NCBI GenBank assembly: GCA_003485715.1
Contig: DNIF01000244.1
Coordinates: forward strand, 1 to 7,677
Length of the DNA: 7,677 bases
Source: Gammaproteobacteria bacterium
Lineage (GTDB): Bacteria; Pseudomonadota; Gammaproteobacteria; UBA7966
Reading direction: 5' to 3'
Shown: positions 1 through 6,618 of the stretch, one piece after another
Position numbering within the stretch: the first letter of the stretch is position 1
How the letters are laid out: the number at the start of each line of letters is the position of its first letter
Notes under the pieces: model-generated
Told to the model about the DNA's origin: nothing
Database searches by the model: none
The model's input: only the letters and a program-made list of their open reading frames with translations
Position numbers and translations under genes: made by a program

Positions 1-2564
1 CGCCCGATACCGCGCGCATGGCACAGTTCGGTGTCTCGTTGAGTCAGCTTGAACAGGCCTTGCAGGGCTATGCGGCCAACGCCGGCGGCGGCTTCATCGA
101 TCTGAACAGCCGCGAGTATCTGATCCGTCACCTGGGCCGCAGTAATCGGCTGGAGGATCTGGCCGGGATCGCCGTGGCCTGGAAGGACGGTCGCCCCATC
201 CTGCTCGCGCAGGTGGCCAGTGTCGCCTTTGCTGCGGGTCTCAAGCGTGGCGACGCCGGCTACAACGGTCTGCCTGCGGTAGTGATCAGCATCCAGAAGC
301 AGCCCAGCGCTGACACCGTGAAGCTCACGCAGCAGATCGAGGCAGCGCTCGCTGAGCTCAGGCAGGGCCTGCCCGCGGGACTCGCCGAGCCGCGCGTGCT
401 GTTCCGCCAGGCCGATTTCATCGATGCCTCCATCGGCAACGTGGCCGAGGCTCTCAGAGACGGCGCCATCATGGTAGCCATCGTGCTGTTCGCCTTCCTG
501 TTGTCGGCGCGCACCACTTTGATCTCGCTGCTGGCGATCCCGCTGTCGCTTGCGGTCACGGTGCTCGTATTCCGCTGGCTGGGCCAGTCGATCAACGTGA
601 TGACGCTGGGTGGCCTGGCGATCGCCATCGGTGAACTGGTCGATGACGCGGTGGTGGACGTCGAGAACATCCTGCGGCGGCTGAAGCAGAATCGTGTCGC
701 GGGTAACCCGCTGCCGGTGCTGGAAGTGGTGCGCCAGGCCAGCGTGGAGGTGCGTTCGGGGATCGTCTACGCCACGGTCATCGTGGTGCTGGTGTTCGTG
801 CCGCTGTTCGCCCTGCCGGGTATCGAAGGCCGGCTGTTCACGCCGCTTGGCATCGCCTACATCGCGTCCATTCTGGCCTCGATGCTGGTGTCGATGACGG
901 TCACACCGGTCCTGTCCAGCTATCTGCTGCCGGCGATGAGTCGATTGGATCACGGCGACAGCCTGTTGGTGGCGTGGCTCAAGCGTCTGGACGCGCGGCT
1001 CCTCGGCTGGTCCTTCGGTCGCGCCCGGCTGCTCGTCACGCTGGCGGTCGTGGCGGTGAGTGCTGCTGCGGCCTCGGTGCCCCTGTTCCCGCGGGCATTC
1101 CTGCCGGCCTTCAACGAGGGCTCGCTGGTGCTGGGCCTGCTGTTGCAGCCGGGGACATCGCTCGCCGAGGCCAACCGCATCGGTGCACTCGCCGAGACGC
1201 TCATCGGTGAAGTGCCCGAGGTCACCCAGGTTGGCCGCCGCACTGGGCGTGCTGAACTCGACGAACATGCCGAAGGCGTGCATGCCGCCGAGATCGACGT
1301 GGACCTGAAGCAGAGCGAGCGTGAGCGTGAGGAGATCATGGCCGACATCCGTGCGCGGCTGGCGTCGCTGCCGGCTGAGGCGACCATCGGTCAACCCATC
1401 AGCCACCGGCTGGATCACCTGTTGTCAGGAGTACGCGCCCAGATCGCGATCAAGATCTTCGGTGATGACACCGACACACTGCGCGGTCTGGCGGAGAACC
1501 TGCGTGCGCAGCTCGCAAAGCTGCCTGGGCTGGTCGATCTCACGGTCGAGAAGCAGGTGCTGATCCCGCAGATCACCGTGCGCCTCGACCAGCGCAAGGC
1601 GGCACAGGTGGGGTTGTCTCCAGGTGAGGCGATCCGGGTGTTGCAGGCGCTGACGGACGGCGCGCACGGGGCACAGATCATCGACGGCGCACGCCGTTAT
1701 GCCTTGGTACTGCGCCTGCCAGACCACGACCGCAGCCCGCAGGGACTGGCCCGGACGCTGATCGACACGCCGGCTGGTCGCATCCCGGTGGCGAGCATCG
1801 CGACGGTCGAGGCGACTAATGGCCCGAACCAGATCGGGCGTGAGAATGGACGCCGCCGCATCGTCGTCTACGCCAACACCGATGGCAGTGACATGGGGCG
1901 TATCGTCGCCGGCATCCGCAACACTATCGACCAGATGCCCCTGCCGAGTGGCAACTTCATTCGGCTGGAGGGGCAGTTCCAGGCGCAGGAGCAGGCGACC
2001 CGTCTCATCGCCGGTCTGGCACTGGTGTCGCTGACGTTGATGTTCCTGGTGCTGTACTCGCGCTATCAGTCGGTAGTGCTGGCCGCCATCATCATGGCCA
2101 ACATCCCGCTGGCGCTGATCGGCGCGGTAGCAGCCATGTGGATCGCGGGTGTGAGCCTGTCGGTTGCCTCGATGGTGGGCTTCATCACCCTGGCCGGCAT
2201 CGCCACCCGCAACGGCATCCTCAAGATCAGCCACTACATCAATCTGTGTCGCTTCGAGGGCGAGCACTTCTCGCAGCAGATGATCGTGCGCGGCTCACTC
2301 GAGCGACTAACGCCGGTGCTGATGACGGCGCTGGTGGCGGCCTTCGCGCTGACGCCGCTGTTGCTCGCCGCCGATGCCCCCGGCAAGGAGATCCTGCACC
2401 CGGTGGCGGTGGTGATCTTCGGCGGCCTCGTCAGCGCGACACTGCTCGATACCCTGCTCACGCCGGTGCTGTTCTGGCTGTTTGGTGAACGCGCCACGGC
2501 GCGGCTGACGCAGCCAGGGCCCGAGATGCCGATGGGCGTCGCGAGCGCGCAGGAGGCCTGTTGA
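1..2564 (+). CDS. Heavy-metal efflux RND pump, CzcA/CusA family (5'-truncated by window)
   Basis: This is the inner-membrane, proton-driven pump subunit of a tripartite RND metal exporter. It works with a periplasmic adaptor and an outer-membrane channel, neither of which is in the window. The frame is open from base 3, so the Met at 18 is probably internal; 853 codons are visible against about 1,030-1,060 for the family, so TM1 and the first porter subdomain lie upstream. Counting from that Met, hydrophobic blocks near residues 149-217 (TM2-TM4), 247-305, 335-357 and four or five more toward the C-terminus fit the RND fold. The TM4 proton-relay motif GELVDDAVVDVEN is at 205-217. Other family signatures are PAFNEGSL, TGRAELDEHAEGVH, LSGVRAQIAIKIFG, IGRENGRRRIVV and LAGIATRNGILK. 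Methionines that bind copper in E. coli CusA appear replaced, so a non-copper substrate is possible. Family assignment is firm; the metal is unknown. Confidence 0.95.
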   Translation, partial: PDTARMAQFGVSLSQLEQALQGYAANAGGGFIDLNSREYLIRHLGRSNRLEDLAGIAVAWKDGRPILLAQVASVAFAAGLKRGDAGYNGLPAVVISIQKQPSADTVKLTQQIEAALAELRQGLPAGLAEPRVLFRQADFIDASIGNVAEALRDGAIMVAIVLFAFLLSARTTLISLLAIPLSLAVTVLVFRWLGQSINVMTLGGLAIAIGELVDDAVVDVENILRRLKQNRVAGNPLPVLEVVRQASVEVRSGIVYATVIVVLVFVPLFALPGIEGRLFTPLGIAYIASILASMLVSMTVTPVLSSYLLPAMSRLDHGDSLLVAWLKRLDARLLGWSFGRARLLVTLAVVAVSAAAASVPLFPRAFLPAFNEGSLVLGLLLQPGTSLAEANRIGALAETLIGEVPEVTQVGRRTGRAELDEHAEGVHAAEIDVDLKQSEREREEIMADIRARLASLPAEATIGQPISHRLDHLLSGVRAQIAIKIFGDDTDTLRGLAENLRAQLAKLPGLVDLTVEKQVLIPQITVRLDQRKAAQVGLSPGEAIRVLQALTDGAHGAQIIDGARRYALVLRLPDHDRSPQGLARTLIDTPAGRIPVASIATVEATNGPNQIGRENGRRRIVVYANTDGSDMGRIVAGIRNTIDQMPLPSGNFIRLEGQFQAQEQATRLIAGLALVSLTLMFLVLYSRYQSVVLAAIIMANIPLALIGAVAAMWIAGVSLSVASMVGFITLAGIATRNGILKISHYINLCRFEGEHFSQQMIVRGSLERLTPVLMTALVAAFALTPLLLAADAPGKEILHPVAVVIFGGLVSATLLDTLLTPVLFWLFGERATARLTQPGPEMPMGVASAQEAC

Positions 2565-2789
2565 ATGCCCGTGGAGGGAAAGGTTGTGGACTGGCTGGGG
2601 TTGGCAGCGCTGACGGGGATCACTTCCGCGCCTGATCGCAGCCGATAGATTGATCGCAAGGCCGCCCCAGCGTGCAGGGGCCCTGAACGAGTGACGGCGG
2701 TCAGGGTCTCTGCACCGGCACATCCTGCCAACGTGTGGGCAAGTGCAGCGACGGCAGCCCCTCACGAAAACTCTGCTGGAGGACCGACC
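2565..2789. other. Intergenic gap with short direct and inverted repeats
   Basis: This 225-bp gap separates the RND gene from the next gene on the same strand. It holds an 8-bp direct repeat TGATCGCA at 2633-2640 and 2651-2658, 18 bp apart start to start. It also holds an inverted repeat CCCTGA (2681-2686) / TCAGGG (2701-2706) with a 14-nt loop. Neither is followed by a T-run, so no intrinsic terminator can be called. I could not find a convincing sigma-70 promoter. A 27-codon reading frame starts directly after the RND stop (2565-2648) but resembles nothing I know. Confidence 0.4.
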
Positions 2790-3347
2790 ATGAAACACAC
2801 CTATTTTCTCGGGTTGGCGTCACTTGCCTTGGCCGGAAACTGCGCGGCGACCGAGAAGGTCGTCGTCAGTCAGGCCATCTCAGTGCACGAGGCACTCGCT
2901 GCACAGGAGGCCTGGTGCAAGGCACTCATCGAGATCGGCTCCACCTATGAGGAGAGCGGACATGAGGCCGCCAAGGCGCTGGCCGAGAAGGTCCTCGACA
3001 CCAGCTATGGCTTCCAGCTTGGGGTGGTCCTCTTCAAGCCCACGCTCACCGTGAGCCCGCAGACCTTTCGCACGGCACGGGCCGAGGCCCTGTCCTACTT
3101 CGTGGGGGGTGATCCAGCCTTTCCAGACGATGCGGGTTTTGCGTTGAAGGGCTGGCGGAAGTGCGAAGTGGAAAACGCCGCTGTATTCATCACCGGTGAC
3201 AGCGCGACCACGATGGGCAAGGTGCATCTCACGGACAAGGAGGGCAGCGTGACCTCCGTCGACAAGACGTGGAAGTTCGTCAAGGACGACGCCGGTAAGC
3301 TACGCATCGTGGTGCATCACTCCTCGTTGGAGCACAGCGAGGACTAG
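2790..3347 (+). CDS. Exported NTF2-like (SnoaL/CaMKII-association-type) protein
   Basis: A 185-residue protein, probably periplasmic. The ATG at 2790 is chosen because GGAGG sits at 2778-2782 with a 7-nt spacer and a Sec signal peptide follows directly (KHTYFLGLASLALAG, likely cut near Ala20). An earlier in-frame start at 2691 would bury this signal. The mature part has an amphipathic helix around residues 31-50 (EALAAQEAWCKALIEIG), the block GVVLFKPTLTVSPQTFRTARAEALSYFVGG (in pieces, 78-107), and a C-terminal strand pair ending KFVKDDAGKLRIVVHHSSL. That ending is typical of NTF2-fold proteins. Relatives are often labelled phosphoribosyl-AMP cyclohydrolase in databases, but I see none of the metal-binding motifs of HisI, so that label looks wrong. 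Two mature cysteines (C43, C125) could form a disulfide. Role and ligand are unknown. It is probably its own transcription unit. Confidence 0.8.
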   Translation: MKHTYFLGLASLALAGNCAATEKVVVSQAISVHEALAAQEAWCKALIEIGSTYEESGHEAAKALAEKVLDTSYGFQLGVVLFKPTLTVSPQTFRTARAEALSYFVGGDPAFPDDAGFALKGWRKCEVENAAVFITGDSATTMGKVHLTDKEGSVTSVDKTWKFVKDDAGKLRIVVHHSSLEHSED

Positions 3348-3390
3348 CGCGGCGTGCTGCCCATTTGCGCGGAGTGAGTTGTCGCAGACC

Positions 3391-3429
3391 GAAGCCCCTC
3401 TCCCTGTGGGAGAGGGGTTGGGGTGAGGG
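3391..3429. repeat. REP-like palindromic intergenic repeat, possible bidirectional terminator
   Basis: A perfect 10-bp stem, CCCCTCTCCC at 3395-3404 and GGGAGAGGGG at 3408-3417, closes on a 3-nt loop and is followed by TTGGGGTGAGGG. This is the familiar repeat often found between proteobacterial genes, recognisable because its translation gives PSPxGRG-type peptides. It lies between the 3' ends of two convergent genes, where it could stop transcription from both sides or protect 3' ends. There is no T-run, so classical intrinsic termination is not shown. Confidence 0.8.
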
Positions 3430-3466
3430 TCGGAAAATGCGCAGGCGGCAGTCAGGCCCTGAGGTC

Positions 3467-4471
3467 TTAGCCGAGCACAAGCCAGAGGTAGAACGCATAG
3501 AGCGCGCCGTTGATGCCGAGATGCCAGACACGGATACCACCGTGATGCGCCAGGAAGAACAGCCACAGTCCGGCGGCGTAGGTGATGAGTACACCGCTCA
3601 GCACCGGCAGCGAGGGCTCCCAGGGGGTCATCGCGAGCCCGAGGGCCGGTAGCAGGCTGCCCTGGAACACCATCGCACCCGTGATGTTGCCGAAGGCGAG
3701 GGTGTCCTTGCCCCGACGGATCCAGATGATGCTGTTCACCTTCTCCGGTAGCTCGGTGGCGATTGGAATGATGAGCAGCGAGAGCAGCAGCGGGGAGATC
3801 CCGATGATGGCCGAGGCCGCCTCTACGCCGTGGACGAAACCCTTGGCACCGAGGATGAGCAGCGCCAGGCCGAGCAGGATCTGCACCACGATCACCGGGA
3901 TGGTGTTGGGCAGGCCGGTGCGGCACAGGAGCATCGTGCCGTGCGCCTCGGTGGCGTGCCCGGCCTCGACCAGCGCGCTGGACTTGCGCAGGGTGAGCAG
4001 CACGTAGATGAAGTAGGTCAGCACCAGCAGCACGGCGAGGAAGACCTTCACCCCGCCCAGGGTCTTCGGCACGAACAGGCCGATGAAGGCAAAGCCGAAG
4101 GCGATGAGGAAGAACAGCAGATCGCGGCGCAGGCCGCTGGGCTCGGGGTGCAGCCAGGCCCCGGCACCGCGCTTGCCGAGGACGGCAGAGCCCATCAGGA
4201 ACAGGCTAAGCGTGGAGAGCATGAGCGGTGCCCCCAGGATGGCACCGACACCGATCTCCTCGCGCACCGCGTGATCGACGCCGGCCGTGAAGATGGCGAC
4301 CAGCGGCACCATGCTCTCGGGCATGGCGGTGCCCACCGCCGCGAACAGCGATCCGGTGACACCTTCCGAGATGCCGAGCTTCTCGCCCAGATGTTCGAGG
4401 GCATTGGTGAAGATCTCCGCTGCCACCACGATGACGAGCAGCATCAGGACGATTTCGAGCACGACGGGCAT
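3467..4471 (-). CDS. Sodium/calcium exchanger-superfamily (CaCA) cation antiporter
   Basis: A 334-residue inner-membrane protein with about ten hydrophobic segments, the usual size for bacterial members of this family. The two inverted alpha-repeats that form the ion path are visible. Alpha-1 is near residues 43-60 (FAAVGTAMPESMVPLVAI), followed by GAILGAPLM at 77-84. Alpha-2 is near 235-249 (PIATELPEKVNSIIW), followed by GNITGAMVFQGSLL at 261-274. Both keep the essential Pro-Glu pair, but the usual GTS is GTA in the first and ATE in the second. I recall this variant from a subgroup of proteobacterial antiporters, so it may differ in ion preference. The ATG whose complement is at 4469-4471 starts just before the first membrane segment and has GGAG about 11 nt upstream. 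The frame stays open farther upstream, but that part is antisense to uppP and not membrane-like. It is divergent from uppP. Confidence 0.9.
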   Translation of the reverse strand: MPVVLEIVLMLLVIVVAAEIFTNALEHLGEKLGISEGVTGSLFAAVGTAMPESMVPLVAIFTAGVDHAVREEIGVGAILGAPLMLSTLSLFLMGSAVLGKRGAGAWLHPEPSGLRRDLLFFLIAFGFAFIGLFVPKTLGGVKVFLAVLLVLTYFIYVLLTLRKSSALVEAGHATEAHGTMLLCRTGLPNTIPVIVVQILLGLALLILGAKGFVHGVEAASAIIGISPLLLSLLIIPIATELPEKVNSIIWIRRGKDTLAFGNITGAMVFQGSLLPALGLAMTPWEPSLPVLSGVLITYAAGLWLFFLAHHGGIRVWHLGINGALYAFYLWLVLG

Positions 4472-4504
4472 GAACAGGTGGTCTCCAGGAGGTTCGGGCA
4501 CCCC

Positions 4505-4525
4505 GGGCGGGGCGGGCGGGGGGGG
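4505..4525 (+). promoter_or_regulatory. Strong G-quadruplex motif in divergent promoter gap
   Basis: Four guanine runs of 3, 4, 3 and 8 bases are separated by single cytosines (4505-4507, 4509-4512, 4514-4516, 4518-4525). One-base loops are the arrangement known to give the most stable parallel quadruplexes. The motif sits in the 93-bp gap between the antiporter and uppP, directly before a TATAGT box. It is on the non-template strand for uppP. Any antiporter transcript starting near 4520 would carry the complementary C-runs in its leader. Confidence 0.7.
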
Positions 4526-4531
4526 CCATGA

Positions 4532-4537
4532 TATAGT
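4532..4537 (+). promoter_or_regulatory. uppP: Possible -10 box for uppP
   Basis: TATAGT matches the sigma-70 -10 consensus at five of six positions and is the only AT-rich stretch in a very GC-rich gap. It would place the transcript start near 4544 and leave a leader of about 20 nt before the uppP ATG. No -35 match exists at the right distance because that space is occupied by G-runs, so the promoter would need an activator or an extended element. The complementary strand reads TATATC and TATCAT, so a divergent -10 for the antiporter may overlap here. Confidence 0.35.
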
Positions 4538-4564
4538 CACAGCCTCCCCGTGGAACGCCCCCCG

Positions 4565-5380
4565 ATGGAACTCGTCCTCATCGTCCTCGTGCTCGGCCTC
4601 ATCGAAGGCCTCACGGAATTCCTCCCCATCTCCAGTACCGGGCACCTCATCATTGCCGCCGATCTCCTGGGCTACACCGGGGCCCGGGCCGACACCTTCA
4701 AGATCGTCATCCAGCTCGGCGCCATCCTCGCCGTTTGCTGGCACTACCGGCGCAAGCTCGGTGCGATCCTGCGCGGCCTCGGGCGCGAGCCGGGTGCCAA
4801 CGCCCTCACGCTGAATCTGCTGCTCGCCTTCCTGCCGGCTGCGTTCCTCGGGCTCATCTTCCGCGAAGAGATCAAGACCGTGCTCTTCGATCCGATGGTG
4901 GTGGCGGTGTCGCTGGTGCTGGGCGGCATCGTGATGCTCGTCATCGAGGCGCGTGCCCCTGCGGCCCATATCCACGCGCTTGAGGATGTCGGCCGTTATC
5001 AGGCGCTCAAGATCGGCTGCGCACAGGCCCTGGCGCTGGTCCCCGGGGTCTCGCGCTCGGGTGCCACCATCATGGGCGCACGCGTATTCGGCCTCTCGCA
5101 TCGGGCGGCGACCGAGTTCTCCTTCTTTCTCGCCATCCCGACCATGTTCGCGGCCACCACCTACGACCTCTACAAGTCCATGCACCTGCTGCTGGCAGAG
5201 GACATCCTGCTGTTCTCCGTCGGTTTCCTCGCCGCCTTCGCTAGCGGGCTCCTCGCCGTGCGCCTCTTCCTGCGCTACGTGGGCAACCACGGCTTCGTGG
5301 CCTTCGCCTGGTACCGGATTCTGTTCGGCCTGGTTTGCGCGGTGTATTTCAGCACCTTCGACGTCGCCCCCCTCGACTGA
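4565..5380 (+). CDS. uppP: Undecaprenyl-diphosphate phosphatase UppP (BacA)
   Basis: This integral inner-membrane enzyme removes one phosphate from undecaprenyl diphosphate, regenerating the lipid carrier for peptidoglycan and other envelope glycans. Extra copies are known to give bacitracin resistance. The 271 residues match the family length (E. coli 273). The first signature is EGLTEFLPISSTGH at residues 14-27, with E14, E18, S24 and H27 equivalent to E. coli E17, E21, S27 and H30. The second is PGVSRSGAT at 160-168, with R164 equivalent to R174. TEFSFFLAIP at 183-192 and DLYKS also match. The ATG at 4565 is preferred because it aligns with the E. coli N-terminus; a GTG at 4550 would add five residues. 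Neither start has a strong Shine-Dalgarno sequence. It is divergent from the antiporter and probably monocistronic. Confidence 0.97.
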   Translation: MELVLIVLVLGLIEGLTEFLPISSTGHLIIAADLLGYTGARADTFKIVIQLGAILAVCWHYRRKLGAILRGLGREPGANALTLNLLLAFLPAAFLGLIFREEIKTVLFDPMVVAVSLVLGGIVMLVIEARAPAAHIHALEDVGRYQALKIGCAQALALVPGVSRSGATIMGARVFGLSHRAATEFSFFLAIPTMFAATTYDLYKSMHLLLAEDILLFSVGFLAAFASGLLAVRLFLRYVGNHGFVAFAWYRILFGLVCAVYFSTFDVAPLD

Positions 5381-5387
5381 GGGCGGC
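5366..5387. terminator. Small hairpin across the uppP stop codon
   Basis: CCCTC (5370-5374) pairs with GAGGG (5379-5383) around a GACT loop, and GCC (5366-5368) pairs with GGC (5385-5387) after one C/C mismatch. It overlaps the uppP TGA. With no T-run after it, it is only a weak terminator candidate. Confidence 0.3.
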
Positions 5388-5454
5388 TGCGGCCACCTGC
5401 CCTGCGTCCTGTGCAACGGCACCGGGGGCGCTCGGGCCACGCCGGCGTTCCCCG

Positions 5455-5510
5455 GCCCCGACAAGAGCACTCCGGGGCAGGCCAGGCCCTCATCCCCGCG
5501 CAGGCGGGGA
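5455..5510. repeat. Two adjacent hairpins downstream of uppP, one REP-like
   Basis: GCCCCG (5455-5460) pairs with CGGGGC (5473-5478) across 12 nt. Next to it, TCCCCGC (5493-5499) pairs perfectly with GCGGGGA (5504-5510) across a GCAG loop. The second matches a common proteobacterial intergenic repeat (CCCGCGCAGGCGGG type, whose translation reads IPAQAG or SPRRRG). They may end or stabilise the uppP message. No T-run follows. Confidence 0.6.
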
Positions 5511-5725
5511 ACCAGTGCTTCGGTACCGAGCTTCGATTACGAAAATCAATCGCTTCGTCATCAGGCTGTCACGGTGTGCCTGATAATCTCTGAGTCAGCG
5601 CTCGTTGCTCATTGGTCTCAAGACTATTGCATAGGTCTCGTGGGGCGTGGTCGGGCTGACCCGTGGCAGGGTGAATGGTCCGGCGGCTGGCTTTTTTTGT
5701 GACCTTTCCACTGGGAGATGATGTG
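5511..5725. other. AT-richer intergenic segment with palindromes upstream of the DUF1566 gene
   Basis: Bases roughly 5530-5640 are noticeably less GC-rich than the flanks, as expected of a promoter or insertion boundary. The segment holds a 10-bp palindrome TCGGTACCGA (5520-5529), the arms CGATT/AATCG (5534-5538 and 5548-5552), and a perfect 7-bp inverted repeat ATCAGGC/GCCTGAT (5560-5566 and 5578-5584). A run of seven T is at 5692-5698. I could not assign a convincing -35/-10 pair, and I see no gene here. Confidence 0.4.
5713..5717 (+). promoter_or_regulatory. Ribosome binding site fixing the DUF1566 gene start
   Basis: GGGAG lies eight bases before the ATG at 5726. It favours that start over the upstream in-frame start at 5675, which would put charged residues ahead of the signal peptide. 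Confidence 0.7.
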
Positions 5726-6541
5726 ATGAACGGTATGCGTGTAATGGCACCGCTGGCGGCGGTGCTGCTGTTGTCGGGTGTATCGGGTGCGGCCTTGGCG
5801 GCGCTGAGTTGCCCGTTTGCCGATGGCAATGGGTCGGCGACGGGTGCCTGTATTGCGGGTCAGGGGAGTTGGCAGACGTCGTTGCAGGCGCGTGACTGGT
5901 CTGGCAATGGGGTGGGTGTGGATGCCTACTATGACCCCTTCCTGAATCTGACCTGGCTCGCGGATGTGGATTGGGCGCGGACCTCGGGCTTTGACACGGA
6001 TGGTCTTATGACTTGGTCGAGGGCAAATGCCTGGGTGAGGGATCTCACGCTCTTTGGGGGTAGTGACTGGCGGCTGCCGACGGTGACGCCAGTGAACGGG
6101 GTGAGCTTCACCACGACCCGGAGCAACAACGGCAGTTCGGATAGGGGCACGGCAAAGACGGGCCAGGGTTGGGGCGAGCACAACGAAATGGGGTACATGT
6201 ACTACGTGCATCTGGGCAACAAGGGTTTCTGGGTGCCCGACGACGCCAATCCAAGTTCCCAAGTCGAACAGTCCGGTTGGGGATCGGCGAACACCGGCCC
6301 CTTCAGCAATCTCTTCAGCGATACCCCGTTCGGTTGGTACTGGAGCGACCGCGAGTTCGGATCGTCTGAAGCCTGGAGTTTCTCGTTCCACAGCGGCGGC
6401 CATCTCGAACACAACCAGATCCGTAGCAGCCGGGCGTGGGCGGTGCATTCCGGGGATCTTTTGATCCCGCTGCCCGGGGCGCTTTGGCTGATGGGCTCTG
6501 CCTTGGTGGGCGTGGTCGCCGGGGCACGGCGTCGTCGCTGA
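5726..6541 (+). CDS. Exported DUF1566-type protein with VPLPA/PEP-CTERM-like sorting tail
   Basis: A 271-residue protein. Residues 1-25 form a Sec signal peptide (MRVMAPLAAVLLLSGVSG core, cut near ALA/A). The body has the repeats of aromatic and Gly/Asp-rich turns typical of DUF1566 (Lcl C-terminal-like) proteins: YYDPFLNLTWLADVDWARTSG, split around residues 69-88; LMTWSRANAWV at 94-104; GGSDWRLPTVTPVNG at 111-125; NTGPFSN at 189-195; and WYWSDREFG at 204-212. The C-terminus has the three-part sorting signal: IPLPG at 247-251, a hydrophobic helix to about 266, then four arginines. Such tails are recognised by an exosortase-type transpeptidase, which is not in this window. The protein is probably sent to the cell surface or extracellular matrix. 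Cysteines C29 and C42 could pair. The biochemical role of the domain is not known. It appears monocistronic. Confidence 0.85.
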   Translation: MNGMRVMAPLAAVLLLSGVSGAALAALSCPFADGNGSATGACIAGQGSWQTSLQARDWSGNGVGVDAYYDPFLNLTWLADVDWARTSGFDTDGLMTWSRANAWVRDLTLFGGSDWRLPTVTPVNGVSFTTTRSNNGSSDRGTAKTGQGWGEHNEMGYMYYVHLGNKGFWVPDDANPSSQVEQSGWGSANTGPFSNLFSDTPFGWYWSDREFGSSEAWSFSFHSGGHLEHNQIRSSRAWAVHSGDLLIPLPGALWLMGSALVGVVAGARRRR

Positions 6542-6572
6542 GGTTTTGGCAGCTGCGGTGATTGGGCGTTTT

Positions 6573-6607
6573 GGGGGTCGGCGGGGAGCGAGCCCCCCCG
6601 ACTCCCC
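6573..6607. terminator. Strong hairpin downstream of the DUF1566 gene
   Basis: The left arm GGGG-GTCGG-GGGG (6573-6576, 6577-6581, 6583-6586) pairs with CCCC-CCGAC-CCCC (6593-6596, 6598-6602, 6604-6607). The hairpin has thirteen GC-rich pairs, one C/C mismatch, one bulged T and a 6-nt loop. It starts 32 bases after the stop codon, as expected of a 3'-end structure. No T-run follows, so termination may be factor-dependent, or it may be a repeat element marking the edge of the rearranged region. Confidence 0.55.
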
Positions 6608-6618
6608 GGGATGCGACA

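Noticed and set aside
2565..2648. 27-codon reading frame starting right after the RND stop (TGA-ATG)
   Set aside because: It has no recognisable similarity, and chance frames of this length are common. Adjacency alone is too little evidence.
2691..2789. Earlier in-frame start for the NTF2-like gene
   Set aside because: It would put 33 residues before a clear signal peptide and ignores the GGAGG seven bases before the ATG at 2790.
4472..5470. In-frame upstream extension of the antiporter on the minus strand, giving about 667 residues
   Set aside because: The extra part is antisense to uppP, rich in Glu, Gly, Gln and His with no membrane or domain character, and the true start lies just before the first membrane helix. 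It is a codon-bias shadow in GC-rich DNA.
5692..5698. Run of seven T as an intrinsic terminator
   Set aside because: No stable stem precedes it, and it lies only 28 bases before the next start codon.
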